From: Bacteroidota bacterium
Lineage (GTDB): Bacteria; Bacteroidota; Bacteroidia; NORP154
Reading direction: 5' to 3'
NCBI GenBank assembly: GCA_002401055.1
Contig: NVRZ01000025.1
Span: 1 to 5,262 of the forward strand
Length of the DNA stretch: 5,262 nt
The translations under genes were made by a program, and so were the position numbers. The notes beneath the pieces are model-generated. The model made no database searches. It was not told where the DNA came from and saw only the letters and a list, made by a program, of their open reading frames with translations. Each line of letters opens with the position of its first letter. The stretch's first letter is position 1. Shown here one piece after another: positions 1-5,262 of the stretch.

Positions 1-60
1 CAATGAGCTCAATAGATTTAGTAGAATCGTCATTAGAAGGAATAGCAAAATCTACAAGTG
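1..60. repeat. Left arm of perfect 60-bp inverted repeat (probable fold-back artefact)
   Basis: Bases 1-60 are the exact reverse complement of bases 127-186 (60 of 60 by direct comparison), with a 66-bp spacer at 61-126. The match runs to the first base of the window, so the arm may continue outside it. It stops inward at c61/a126, apart from two chance pairs at 62-63. The right arm encodes conserved S2 residues in sense, so this arm is antisense S2 sequence sitting where the S2 middle region should be. An ATG at position 3 and the open frame through this arm are accidental. The likely cause is a fold-back chimera from amplification, or an assembler hairpin at a contig end. A real inverted duplication would break an essential gene. 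Confidence 0.93.
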
Positions 61-497
61 CAGTATCTGAGGCAAGGAGATTGAAAATTGCCACGTTTGC
101 AATGGTCGACACCAACTCAGACCCTACACTTGTAGATTTTGCTATTCCTTCTAATGACGATTCTACTAAATCTATTGAGCTCATTGTTGGCTGCATAACA
201 TCAGCTATTGCGGAGGGGCTTGAAGAAAGGAAAAAGGATAAGGAGGCAGATGCGGCTATTGCAGAGAAAAGGAAAGCCGACAAGAAGGCAAGCGCAGAGG
301 CTAAAGAAGAAAGCACTGAAGGTGACAAAGGAGCTGAAAGCAGCGCCAAGGAAGAAGATTCTAAGGAATCCGAAGAAAAAGAAACTAAAGCACCAAAGGC
401 CGCTAAAGGCAAAGCTCCAGTGAAGAAATCATCGCCGAAAGCTAAGAAGGCCACCAGAGGTAAGAGAAAGCGTATCTCTGCCGCTACTTCTGCATAG
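60..497 (+). CDS. rpsB: Small-subunit ribosomal protein S2 (uS2), C-terminal part, 5' end missing
   Basis: uS2 sits on the back of the 30S subunit and is needed for binding of S1-type proteins and for initiation. The visible core begins near AVSEARRLKIATFAMVDTN (about 60-116) and continues with SDPTLVDFAIPSNDDSTKSI, the conserved C-terminal part of S2. The frame stays open upstream to an ATG at position 3, but those 19 codons come from the fold-back copy and are not S2. The N-terminal part of the protein, well over 100 residues, is therefore absent. After the core (about position 231) comes a tail of roughly 88 residues. It is acidic in the middle (EESTEGDKG, KEEDSKESEEKE) and strongly basic at the end (KAPVKKSSPKAKK, RGKRKR). 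Charged S2 tails of this kind are, as I recall, common in Bacteroidota. The gene lies 49 nt upstream of tsf, its usual operon partner. The identification is secure; the 5' limit is set by the artefact junction. Confidence 0.93.
   Translation, partial: AVSEARRLKIATFAMVDTNSDPTLVDFAIPSNDDSTKSIELIVGCITSAIAEGLEERKKDKEADAAIAEKRKADKKASAEAKEESTEGDKGAESSAKEEDSKESEEKETKAPKAAKGKAPVKKSSPKAKKATRGKRKRISAATSA
127..186. repeat. Right arm of perfect 60-bp inverted repeat (native rpsB sequence)
   Basis: This is the native copy of the repeat. Read on the plus strand it encodes the S2 residues from about TLVDFAIPSNDD to KSIELI, which fit the family, so this arm is the source and bases 1-60 are the inverted copy. 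The 66-bp spacer (61-126) is also genuine S2 coding sequence, ending in the DTNSDP motif. Confidence 0.93.
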
Positions 498-546
498 CCT
501 TGGTTAATTAATCTACTCTATTTTAAAATCGCGTAATACAAGAATA

Positions 547-1380
547 ATGACTCAGATCACAGCATCCGAAGTAAATCAACTACGACAATCAACTGGTGCA
601 GGTATGATGGACTGCAAAAAGGCATTGGTAGAAGCCAATGGCGACATGGAAAAAGCAGTTGACCTATTGAGAAAAAAAGGCCAGAAAGTTGCCGCTGACC
701 GTGGTGACAGAGATGCGAAGGAGGGATATATTGTGGCAGCCACGAGTGAAGATGGAAAGACTGGCGCAGTTGTTGCGTTAAATTGCGAGACAGATTTTGT
801 TGCTCTTAATGAAGATTTTCAAAAATATGCAACAACTATTGTTGAACTCGCGGTTAGTACCAAGGCAAACTCAACTGAGCAACTTAAAACAGAATCTATT
901 AACGGCTCTACCGTTGAGGAAGGCATCACTGCCTTGATTGGTAAAATTGGAGAGAAGGTGGAGATTTCGCAGCTAAAAATTGTAGAGGCCGAAAAGGTTA
1001 TCGCATATAATCACCCAGGAAATCGGCTCGCGTCAATTGTCGGATTAAGTCAGAGCAATGGTGAAAACCTTGACGAAATCGGAAGAGACATTGCTATGCA
1101 AATAGCAGCTATGAATCCGGTTGCAATTGATCAGGATGATGTTTCACAGGAAATTATTGACAGAGAAATTGCTGTTGGTAAGGAGCAGGCACGCGAAGCA
1201 GGCAAACCTGAGGAGATGATTGAGAAAATTGCAATGGGCAAACTAAATAAGTTTTACAAGGAGAACACATTGCTAAACCAAGATTTTATTAAGGACAGCA
1301 AGAAATCAATTAAACAGGTTCTCAGCGAGGTTGATTCAGGCCTCTCGGTAACGAGTTTCGGCCGATCTGCCTTAAGCTAA
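547..1380 (+). CDS. tsf: Translation elongation factor Ts (EF-Ts)
   Basis: EF-Ts is the cytoplasmic guanine-nucleotide exchange factor that releases GDP from EF-Tu so that it can reload with GTP and aminoacyl-tRNA. The 277-residue protein has the first family signature at residues 12-27 (LRQSTGAGMMDCKKAL) in the UBA-like N-terminal domain (about 1-50). The second signature, NCETDFVA, is at residues 79-86. Its T82-D83-F84 correspond to the TDF residues that contact EF-Tu helix B in E. coli. The core dimerisation-type repeats follow to the C-terminus. The start ATG at 547 gives the normal MTQITASEVNQLR beginning; its leader (tacaagaata) is A-rich and has no Shine-Dalgarno. tsf follows rpsB by 49 nt with no terminator seen between them, so the two are probably co-transcribed. 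A strong hairpin terminator begins 8 nt after the stop codon. Length and motifs are typical and nothing is missing. Confidence 0.98.
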   Translation: MTQITASEVNQLRQSTGAGMMDCKKALVEANGDMEKAVDLLRKKGQKVAADRGDRDAKEGYIVAATSEDGKTGAVVALNCETDFVALNEDFQKYATTIVELAVSTKANSTEQLKTESINGSTVEEGITALIGKIGEKVEISQLKIVEAEKVIAYNHPGNRLASIVGLSQSNGENLDEIGRDIAMQIAAMNPVAIDQDDVSQEIIDREIAVGKEQAREAGKPEEMIEKIAMGKLNKFYKENTLLNQDFIKDSKKSIKQVLSEVDSGLSVTSFGRSALS

Positions 1381-1387
1381 CATTTAT

Positions 1388-1418
1388 AGAGAGAGTTCAT
1401 TTGAACTCTCTTTTTTTT
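1388..1418 (+). terminator. Rho-independent terminator after tsf
   Basis: The arms GAGAGTTC (1391-1398) and GAACTCTC (1403-1410) pair perfectly over 8 bp around the loop ATTT. The stem extends at its base with a1390-t1411, a g-t wobble and a1388-t1413. A run of eight T (1411-1418) follows directly. It ends the rpsB-tsf transcript and separates it from pyrH, whose start is only 31 nt further on, so pyrH needs its own promoter or readthrough. On the minus strand the stem is not followed by a comparable T tract, so it appears one-directional. Confidence 0.92.
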
Positions 1419-1449
1419 GTTTTATTTTGTTGTTCAATCAAATCATAGA

Positions 1450-2157
1450 ATGAAGTACAAAAGAATACTACTAAAACTAAGTGGAGAGGCCTTGATGGGA
1501 GATCAGATGGCAGGCATTGACCCTAAGAGAATTTCACAGTATGCACTTGAAATAAAGAACATCGCCGAACAAAACGTACAAGTTGCAGTTGTAATTGGTG
1601 GCGGGAACTTCTTTCGGGGAATAAATGTAGAAGAAGGAGGCATTGATAGAGCACAGGGAGATTATATGGGGATGCTGGCCACGGTATTCAATAGCATGGC
1701 CCTACAATCGGCCTTAGAAGGCATTGACATAAAAACAAGATTATTGTCCGCTATTAAAATGGAAGAGATTTGCGAACCGTACATCAGAAGGCGAGCCATA
1801 CGACATCTTGAAAAAGGGCGTGTAGTAATCTTGGGAGCGGGAACTGGAAATCCGTACTTCACTACCGATACAGCTGCCTCCTTGCGCGCTATTGAGCTGG
1901 AAGCTGATGTGATTTTAAAAGGCACTCGAGTAGATGGAATCTATACAGCCGACCCTGAAAAGGATGAATCGGCTACCAAATATGATAAAATATCCTTTGC
2001 TGAGGTTTATGAAAAAGGGTTAAAAATTATGGACCTGACCGCTTTCACGTTGTGTAATGAAAACAAATTGCCCGTCATCGTCTTTGACATGAACAAACCA
2101 GGCAACCTTGGAAAAGTTATTGCCGGTGAATCAGTTGGAACATTGGTCGAATTTTAA
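1450..2157 (+). CDS. pyrH: UMP kinase (uridylate kinase)
   Basis: This enzyme phosphorylates UMP to UDP with ATP in pyrimidine nucleotide synthesis; the bacterial form is a hexamer of the amino-acid-kinase fold. The protein has 235 residues, as is usual. Visible motifs are KLSGEAL (9-15, phosphate binding), GGGNFFRG (50-57), GDYMGMLAT (70-78), the UMP-binding region [15 protein letters not shown] (129-143), the [13 protein letters not shown] nucleotide-binding segment, and DLTAFTLC near the C-terminus. The start was chosen at the ATG at 1450 because [15 protein letters not shown] matches the family N-terminus. The frame also opens at a TTG at 1417, but that lies in the terminator T tract and would add an unrelated stretch. 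The ATG has no Shine-Dalgarno (leader aatcatagaATG). frr starts 10 nt after the stop codon, so pyrH and frr are very likely one operon. Confidence 0.98.
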   Translation: MKYKRILLKLSGEALMGDQMAGIDPKRISQYALEIKNIAEQNVQVAVVIGGGNFFRGINVEEGGIDRAQGDYMGMLATVFNSMALQSALEGIDIKTRLLSAIKMEEICEPYIRRRAIRHLEKGRVVILGAGTGNPYFTTDTAASLRAIELEADVILKGTRVDGIYTADPEKDESATKYDKISFAEVYEKGLKIMDLTAFTLCNENKLPVIVFDMNKPGNLGKVIAGESVGTLVEF

Positions 2158-2167
2158 GATTAAAAAT

Positions 2168-2731
2168 ATGAGCGAAGAAGTAGATTTTACGATATCCTTT
2201 ACGGAAGAGCAGATGCAAAAGTCATACGCTCATCTAAAATCGGAATTGGCAAAAATTAGAGCAGGAAAAGCAAACCCTTCTATGCTCGACAATATAATGG
2301 TGGACTACTACGGTGTTGATACACCCTTAAGTCAGGTTGCAAATGTGAGCACTCCTGATGCGCAGACCTTAGCTATTCAACCCTGGGAAAAGGCAATGAT
2401 AGAACCTATTGAAAAAGCCATAACAGATGCAAACCTGGGGCTGAACCCACAGAACGACGGTCATACGGTCCGAATTAATATTCCACCGCTCACAGAAGAA
2501 AGAAGGCTGGACTTGGTAAAACAAGCAAAGGCTGAAGCTGAAAACTGCAAAGTAAGCGTTAGAAACAATCGCCGGGAGTCAAATGAAGAGATAAAAAAAT
2601 TAATGAAGGACAGATTAGGCGAAGATGCCGCTAAAGACGCAGAGGAAAAAATTCAGGAAATGACCAACTCCTTTATCTCAAAAGTAGATGCCATACTGGA
2701 GGCAAAAGAAAAGGAAATAATAACTCTGTAA
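2168..2731 (+). CDS. frr: Ribosome recycling factor (RRF)
   Basis: RRF works with EF-G to split the post-termination ribosome so that its subunits can be reused. The product has 187 residues, close to the usual 185. Family features include LAKIRAGKANPSMLD (27-41), joining helix 1 of the long three-helix bundle to the small beta domain. INIPPLTEERR (104-113) leads back into the bundle. VRNNRRESNEE (131-141) carries R132, equivalent in position to the E. coli arginine that is critical for ribosome binding. The ATG at 2168 was chosen because MSEEVDFTIS precedes helix 1; an in-frame TTG at 2108 lies inside pyrH and would add 20 unrelated residues. The leader is gattaaaaat, without a Shine-Dalgarno. 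The gene follows pyrH by 10 nt and ends 9 nt before the stop codon of the convergent trpS. No hairpin terminator is visible after it. Confidence 0.97.
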   Translation: MSEEVDFTISFTEEQMQKSYAHLKSELAKIRAGKANPSMLDNIMVDYYGVDTPLSQVANVSTPDAQTLAIQPWEKAMIEPIEKAITDANLGLNPQNDGHTVRINIPPLTEERRLDLVKQAKAEAENCKVSVRNNRRESNEEIKKLMKDRLGEDAAKDAEEKIQEMTNSFISKVDAILEAKEKEIITL

Positions 2732-2740
2732 AGCTACTTC

Positions 2741-3736
2741 CTACCTGGGTCCGAAACCTATAATCTCTCTTACCTCGTTCACAGTTTTTCTACCACTCTC
2801 TCTGGCCTTTTCAGCTCCCATCTTGGTAACTTTTTTTAAGTATGCATCGTCAGACTCAAGCTCCTCAATTTTCTCACGCAGCGGATTTGTGAATTTGACA
2901 ATGTCTTCCGCCAGTTGTTTCTTGAAATCGCCATAACGAATCTTGCAGTTGTTGTAGAGGCTTTCGAAATGCGCAACCGTATCTTCTGACGAAACAGTCT
3001 TCATAATCACAAACAAGTTTTCAACCTCTTGAGGCATTTGCTGATTCATCTCCGTTGGCCCAGCATCGGTAACCGCCCTCATCACTTTTTTGGTAATTAT
3101 CTCAGGCGTGTCCGATAAATAGATAGCATTATTCTCGCCCTCTGACTTCCCCATCTTGCCTGAACCGTCCAAGCCAGGAATCTTAACCAAGGCTTCTCCA
3201 AAATTATATGCTACTGGCTCAGGGAAAAACTCAATGTCATACATACGATTAAATCTATTCGAAAATGTTCGCGTCATTTCAAGGTGTTGCTCCTGATCCT
3301 TTCCAACGGGAACTTTATCAGCTTTGTGAATTATTATATCGGCAGCCATTAACACAGGATAGGTAAGCAGCCCCGCATTCACATTGTCTTTTTGCTCTCG
3401 GATCTTATCCTTGAAAGAAGTACTTCTTTCTAGCTCACCAACATAGGCGCTCATATTCAGAAGCAGATACAGTTCTGCAACTTCCGGCAAGTCACTCTGC
3501 ACATAAAGTGTCGACACCTCCGGATCAATACCTGCAGCCAAATACTCTACCAAAACCTGTTTCACATTTCTTTGTAGGTCTTCCGGTTGAGGATGCGTTG
3601 TCAAGGAATGATAATCTGCGATAAAAAAGAAGCAGTTATTGCCCTTCTGCATTTTTACAAAGTTCTTTATAGCGCCAAAATAGTTTCCTAAATGCAACCT
3701 CCCTGTCGATCTTATTCCGCTTACTACCGTTTCCAT
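2741..3736 (-). CDS. trpS: Tryptophanyl-tRNA synthetase (TrpRS)
   Basis: This class Ic synthetase charges tRNA(Trp) with tryptophan in the cytoplasm; it acts as a dimer. At 331 residues it has the compact bacterial length. The HIGH-type motif appears as GRLHLGNYFGA (12-22, H15-L-G-N). The tryptophan-pocket region YPVLMAADI (126-134) includes D133, and the conserved VGKDQEQHLE is at 144-153. The second ATP-binding motif is GSGKMGKSEGE (191-201), so the family KMSKS reads KMGKS with glycine at 196. The C-terminal half is the helical tRNA-binding domain, ending in REIIGFGPR. The start ATG (3736-3734) gives METVVSGIRSTG, the normal N-terminus. Its leader (gccccaaaatt) lacks a Shine-Dalgarno, and a Bacteroidota-type -7 box lies about 30 nt upstream. 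The gene converges on frr with a 9-nt gap. No T-box or trp leader peptide was seen. Confidence 0.98.
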   Translation of the reverse strand: METVVSGIRSTGRLHLGNYFGAIKNFVKMQKGNNCFFFIADYHSLTTHPQPEDLQRNVKQVLVEYLAAGIDPEVSTLYVQSDLPEVAELYLLLNMSAYVGELERSTSFKDKIREQKDNVNAGLLTYPVLMAADIIIHKADKVPVGKDQEQHLEMTRTFSNRFNRMYDIEFFPEPVAYNFGEALVKIPGLDGSGKMGKSEGENNAIYLSDTPEIITKKVMRAVTDAGPTEMNQQMPQEVENLFVIMKTVSSEDTVAHFESLYNNCKIRYGDFKKQLAEDIVKFTNPLREKIEELESDDAYLKKVTKMGAEKARESGRKTVNEVREIIGFGPR

Positions 3737-3767
3737 AATTTTGGGGCTCTTTTTTTACTTTACTGAA

Positions 3768-3802
3768 CAAAGTTAGAAAAATGAATTTCACTGCTACAGA
3801 AA
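3768..3802 (-). promoter_or_regulatory. Probable Bacteroidota-type promoter of trpS
   Basis: On the minus strand, TAACTTTG (3775-3768) is an exact match to the Bacteroidota -7 consensus TAnnTTTG. About 21 bp upstream lies TTTCTG (3802-3797), a weak version of the -33 TTG element. The predicted transcript would start near 3761 and leave a leader of about 25 nt before the trpS ATG at 3736. Position, orientation and the exact -7 match support the call; the poor -33 element limits it. No operator or riboswitch was recognised in the rest of the divergent region (3737-3881). Confidence 0.5.
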
Positions 3803-3881
3803 CTACCTAAGCATTGTCAGATTTTTCTCAAGTGGAGAAGTTACTTACAGCCAGACGGATTAAATATTCTATTTTCGAACT

Positions 3882-4646
3882 ATGATAAGGCAACTGCTAT
3901 TTCCGTTGATTTTAATATGGCGAGTCTATTATTTTATAGTATTTGCCGGCCTCTTTCTAATTCTATTCCCAATATTCTATATCGCTCTGTTAAATGAAAG
4001 AACGTACCACATTGCATTTGTGCTAAAGAGATTTGTGGCTATTGTGTCCACTACCCTGGCCGGCATTTTTATCTCTGTAAAAAGAGAATCCAAACTAAAT
4101 TCTGAACAAGCTTATATTTTTTGTTCTAACCACACCTCATACCTTGATATTGAGTTGATTTATTCATTATTTTCTCCATATTTCGTTTTCATGGCCAAAG
4201 CTGAGTTACGATCAGTTCCACTCTTTGGCTTGTTTTTCAAGGATATGGATATAGCGGTGGATCGAGGTAGCAATGTTGCCGGGCACAAGGCCTTTGAGAG
4301 GGCAGCATCTGATCTTGACAAAGGGCACTCAGTTGTGATGTTTCCTGAAGGCACCATCCCAGACAATGTACCAGAGCTTGGCGCGTTTAAAAATGGACCT
4401 TTCAAACTAGCAATTGACAAACAGGTGCCCATCGTTCCAATTACCTTTATAAACAACTACAAAATCCTACCCGCCAAGATCTGGACCACAAATTCAGGTG
4501 GCCCGGGAATTGCGAGGGTATTCATACACGAGCCTATCAGCACGAAGGGAATGACAGAAGATAATATGGTATCTTTGCGACAACAGGTTTTTGATACCAT
4601 TAACAAAACGCTACCATTAAATGGGCATCGACAAAGCAACGGTTGA
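3882..4646 (+). CDS. plsC: 1-acyl-sn-glycerol-3-phosphate acyltransferase (PlsC/LPLAT family)
   Basis: Enzymes of this family acylate lysophosphatidic acid to phosphatidic acid at the inner membrane, the second acylation step of phospholipid synthesis. The protein has 254 residues. A hydrophobic N-terminus (about 5-37, with R14 inside) should form one or two membrane segments. The acyltransferase motifs then follow in order: I, NHTSYLD (83-89, catalytic H84 and D89 in HX4D spacing); II, IAVDRGS (124-130, R128); III, FPEGT (154-158); IV, VPIVPI (182-187). All catalytic residues are present. The ATG at 3882 follows an AT-rich leader with no Shine-Dalgarno. The last 26 nt overlap the start of gatC in another frame, so the two are probably co-transcribed and perhaps translationally coupled. 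The family also includes acyltransferases for other lipids (for example ornithine lipid, OlsA), so the exact acceptor is inferred. Confidence 0.88.
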   Translation: MIRQLLFPLILIWRVYYFIVFAGLFLILFPIFYIALLNERTYHIAFVLKRFVAIVSTTLAGIFISVKRESKLNSEQAYIFCSNHTSYLDIELIYSLFSPYFVFMAKAELRSVPLFGLFFKDMDIAVDRGSNVAGHKAFERAASDLDKGHSVVMFPEGTIPDNVPELGAFKNGPFKLAIDKQVPIVPITFINNYKILPAKIWTTNSGGPGIARVFIHEPISTKGMTEDNMVSLRQQVFDTINKTLPLNGHRQSNG

Positions 4647-4926
4647 ACATATAGCAAAGCTTGCCAAACTCGAGTTTGATGATCAAGGCAAAGAAGAAAT
4701 TATGAAGGATCTCGACAGGATGCTTCAGTTTGTTGACAAGCTAAACGAACTCAATACCGATAATATCGAGCCTCTTACCCACATGACTGAAGAACAAACT
4801 GTTCTCAGAAATGATGAAATAAAAACTGAGATTACTCAGGCAGAGGCCTTAAAGAATGCCCCACAAAAAGATTCCGATTACTTTATTGTGCCCAAAGTAT
4901 TGGACAAGCAGGGTTCCGCTGATTGA
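4621..4926 (+). CDS. gatC: Asp/Glu-tRNA(Asn/Gln) amidotransferase subunit C
   Basis: GatC is the small subunit of the GatCAB amidotransferase. The complex converts Glu-tRNA(Gln) to Gln-tRNA(Gln), and Asp-tRNA(Asn) to Asn-tRNA(Asn), in organisms lacking one or both direct synthetases. GatC wraps around GatA and holds it to GatB. The product has 101 residues (family about 95-100). Conserved parts are VEHIAKLAKLEF (8-19), MLQFVDKLNELNT (34-46), IEPLTHM (49-55), VLRNDE (61-66) and KNAPQKDSDYFIVPKVL (78-94). The ATG at 4621 is preferred although it lies 26 nt inside plsC, because the conserved region starts at residue 8 and the next Met is residue 28. There is no Shine-Dalgarno. gatA and gatB are not adjacent; the next gene converges after 1 nt. 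Confidence 0.96.
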   Translation: MGIDKATVEHIAKLAKLEFDDQGKEEIMKDLDRMLQFVDKLNELNTDNIEPLTHMTEEQTVLRNDEIKTEITQAEALKNAPQKDSDYFIVPKVLDKQGSAD

Positions 4927-4927
4927 T

Positions 4928-5262
4928 TTAACAATGCTCGTCAAATGCTCCAACAAGATTATCAGCGATAATCTGAGCATTAGAACCTTCAATATTGTGT
5001 CTTTCCACCATATGCACCAATTTCCCATCTTTAAAAAGCGCAACTGCTGGTGATGAAGGAGGATAAGGCAGCATATAATTTCTTGCTCTTTCTGTAGCCT
5101 CAGTGTCCACACCGGCAAAAACCGTCGTGATATTCTGAGGAACCTTTGCATTTTGCAGCGCTAATTTTATTCCCGGTCTTGCCATTCCCGCTGCACAACC
5201 GCATACGGAATTAACTACTACCAGCGTTGTGCCGCTTCCATTCTGCAATGCTGCGTCCACTT
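4928..5262 (-). CDS. Bacilliredoxin, BrxA/BrxB (YphP/YqiW, DUF1094) family, N-terminus cut by window end
   Basis: Bacilliredoxins are small thioredoxin-fold proteins that remove bacillithiol from S-bacillithiolated proteins after oxidative stress. About 110 residues are visible, including the family motif NSVCGCAAGMARPG. The CXC cysteines are encoded at 5203-5201 and 5197-5195. Further family blocks are TVFAGVDTEATERAR, the PYPPSSPAVALFKDGK segment with the cis-proline region, VHMVERHNIEG, and the C-terminal AFDEHC. A GTG at 5260 could be read as a start, but the family normally has roughly 25-30 more residues before this point (helix and strand ahead of the CXC), so the frame most likely continues beyond 5262. 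The stop codon is 1 nt from that of gatC on the opposite strand. The family call is strong; bacillithiol use in this organism is inferred from it. Confidence 0.93.
   Translation of the reverse strand, partial: VDAALQNGSGTTLVVVNSVCGCAAGMARPGIKLALQNAKVPQNITTVFAGVDTEATERARNYMLPYPPSSPAVALFKDGKLVHMVERHNIEGSNAQIIADNLVGAFDEHC
4944..4981. repeat. Nested inverted repeat at the convergent gatC / bacilliredoxin junction
   Basis: An outer pair AATGCTC (4944-4950) / GAGCATT (4975-4981) encloses a perfect inner hairpin GATTATC-AGC-GATAATC (4957-4973), with an unpaired CAACAA on the left side and a single t on the right. It lies 18 nt after the gatC stop and inside the 3' end of the bacilliredoxin gene. 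It might help end gatC transcripts, since there is no intergenic room for a terminator. No T tract follows it on either strand, so it is not a classical intrinsic terminator, and it may be chance from the codons for Ile-Ile-Ala-Asp-Asn. Confidence 0.35.

Noticed and set aside
3..59. ATG at position 3 as the start of a 164-residue protein
   Set aside because: The first 19 codons lie in the inverted copy of 127-186 and show no S2 homology. The S2 frame is truncated here rather than starting here.
498..546. rpsB-tsf gap searched for a terminator or promoter
   Set aside because: It contains only short AT palindromes (TTAATTAA, ATTTTAAAAT), with no GC stem, no T tract and no TAnnTTTG box.
1417..1449. 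In-frame TTG at 1417 as the pyrH start
   Set aside because: It lies at the end of the terminator T tract and adds 11 residues unlike the UMP kinase N-terminus. The ATG at 1450 gives the expected start.
1662..1925. Minus-strand open frame inside pyrH, and similar open frames opposite plsC, gatC and in other frames
   Set aside because: These lie entirely within well-identified genes on other frames, resemble no family I know, and have compositions expected of shadow frames.
2108..2167. In-frame TTG at 2108 as the frr start
   Set aside because: It lies inside pyrH and would add 20 residues not seen in RRF. The ATG at 2168 gives a normal 187-residue protein.
3743..3757. GGGGCTCTTTTTTTA as a plus-strand terminator
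   Set aside because: There is a T run but no pairing stem before it, and no plus-strand gene ends here. It is the leader of trpS on the other strand.
3757..3773. ACTTT-7-AAAGT inverted repeat over the trpS -7 box as an operator
   Set aside because: The arms are only 5 bp and AT-rich, which is easily expected by chance. No regulator is known or encoded nearby.
3870..3877. TATTTTCG as a -7 box for plsC
   Set aside because: It has one mismatch to TAnnTTTG and no TTG at the right distance upstream. It would put the transcript start at or after the ATG. A leaderless mRNA cannot be excluded, but the support is too weak.

Overview
The window looks like chromosomal housekeeping DNA from a Bacteroidota bacterium, possibly Cytophagales-like (the order is only a guess). 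It is moderately AT-rich by eye. Three signs support this. No gene has a Shine-Dalgarno sequence before its start; the starts follow A/T-rich leaders instead. One promoter carries the Bacteroidota -7 box (TAnnTTTG). The protein variants also fit, for example ribosomal protein S2 with a long charged tail. Nothing in the sequence suggests a mobile element, CRISPR array, phage, or RNA gene.

Layout: positions 60-497 hold the 3' part of rpsB (ribosomal protein S2), followed by tsf (EF-Ts, 547-1380) and a clear intrinsic terminator (1388-1418). Next come pyrH (UMP kinase, 1450-2157) and, 10 nt later, frr (ribosome recycling factor, 2168-2731). This is the widely conserved rpsB-tsf-pyrH-frr order, here divided into two transcription units by the terminator. 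trpS (tryptophanyl-tRNA synthetase, 3736-2741, minus strand) converges on frr with a 9-nt gap. A divergent 145-nt intergenic region holds a likely trpS promoter and leads to plsC (lysophosphatidate acyltransferase, 3882-4646). plsC overlaps gatC (amidotransferase subunit C, 4621-4926) by 26 nt. A bacilliredoxin gene (minus strand, cut by the window end) converges on gatC with a 1-nt gap.

Most of the genes serve translation: a small-subunit ribosomal protein, an elongation factor, a recycling factor, an aminoacyl-tRNA synthetase and part of the tRNA-dependent amidotransferase. UMP kinase, a phospholipid acyltransferase and a thiol-redox protein complete the set.

The most striking anomaly is at the left edge. 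Bases 1-60 are a perfect 60/60 reverse complement of bases 127-186. The left arm replaces the S2 sequence expected there with antisense S2 sequence, so it is almost certainly a fold-back chimera or contig-end assembly artefact. I found no convincing new biological system in this window.
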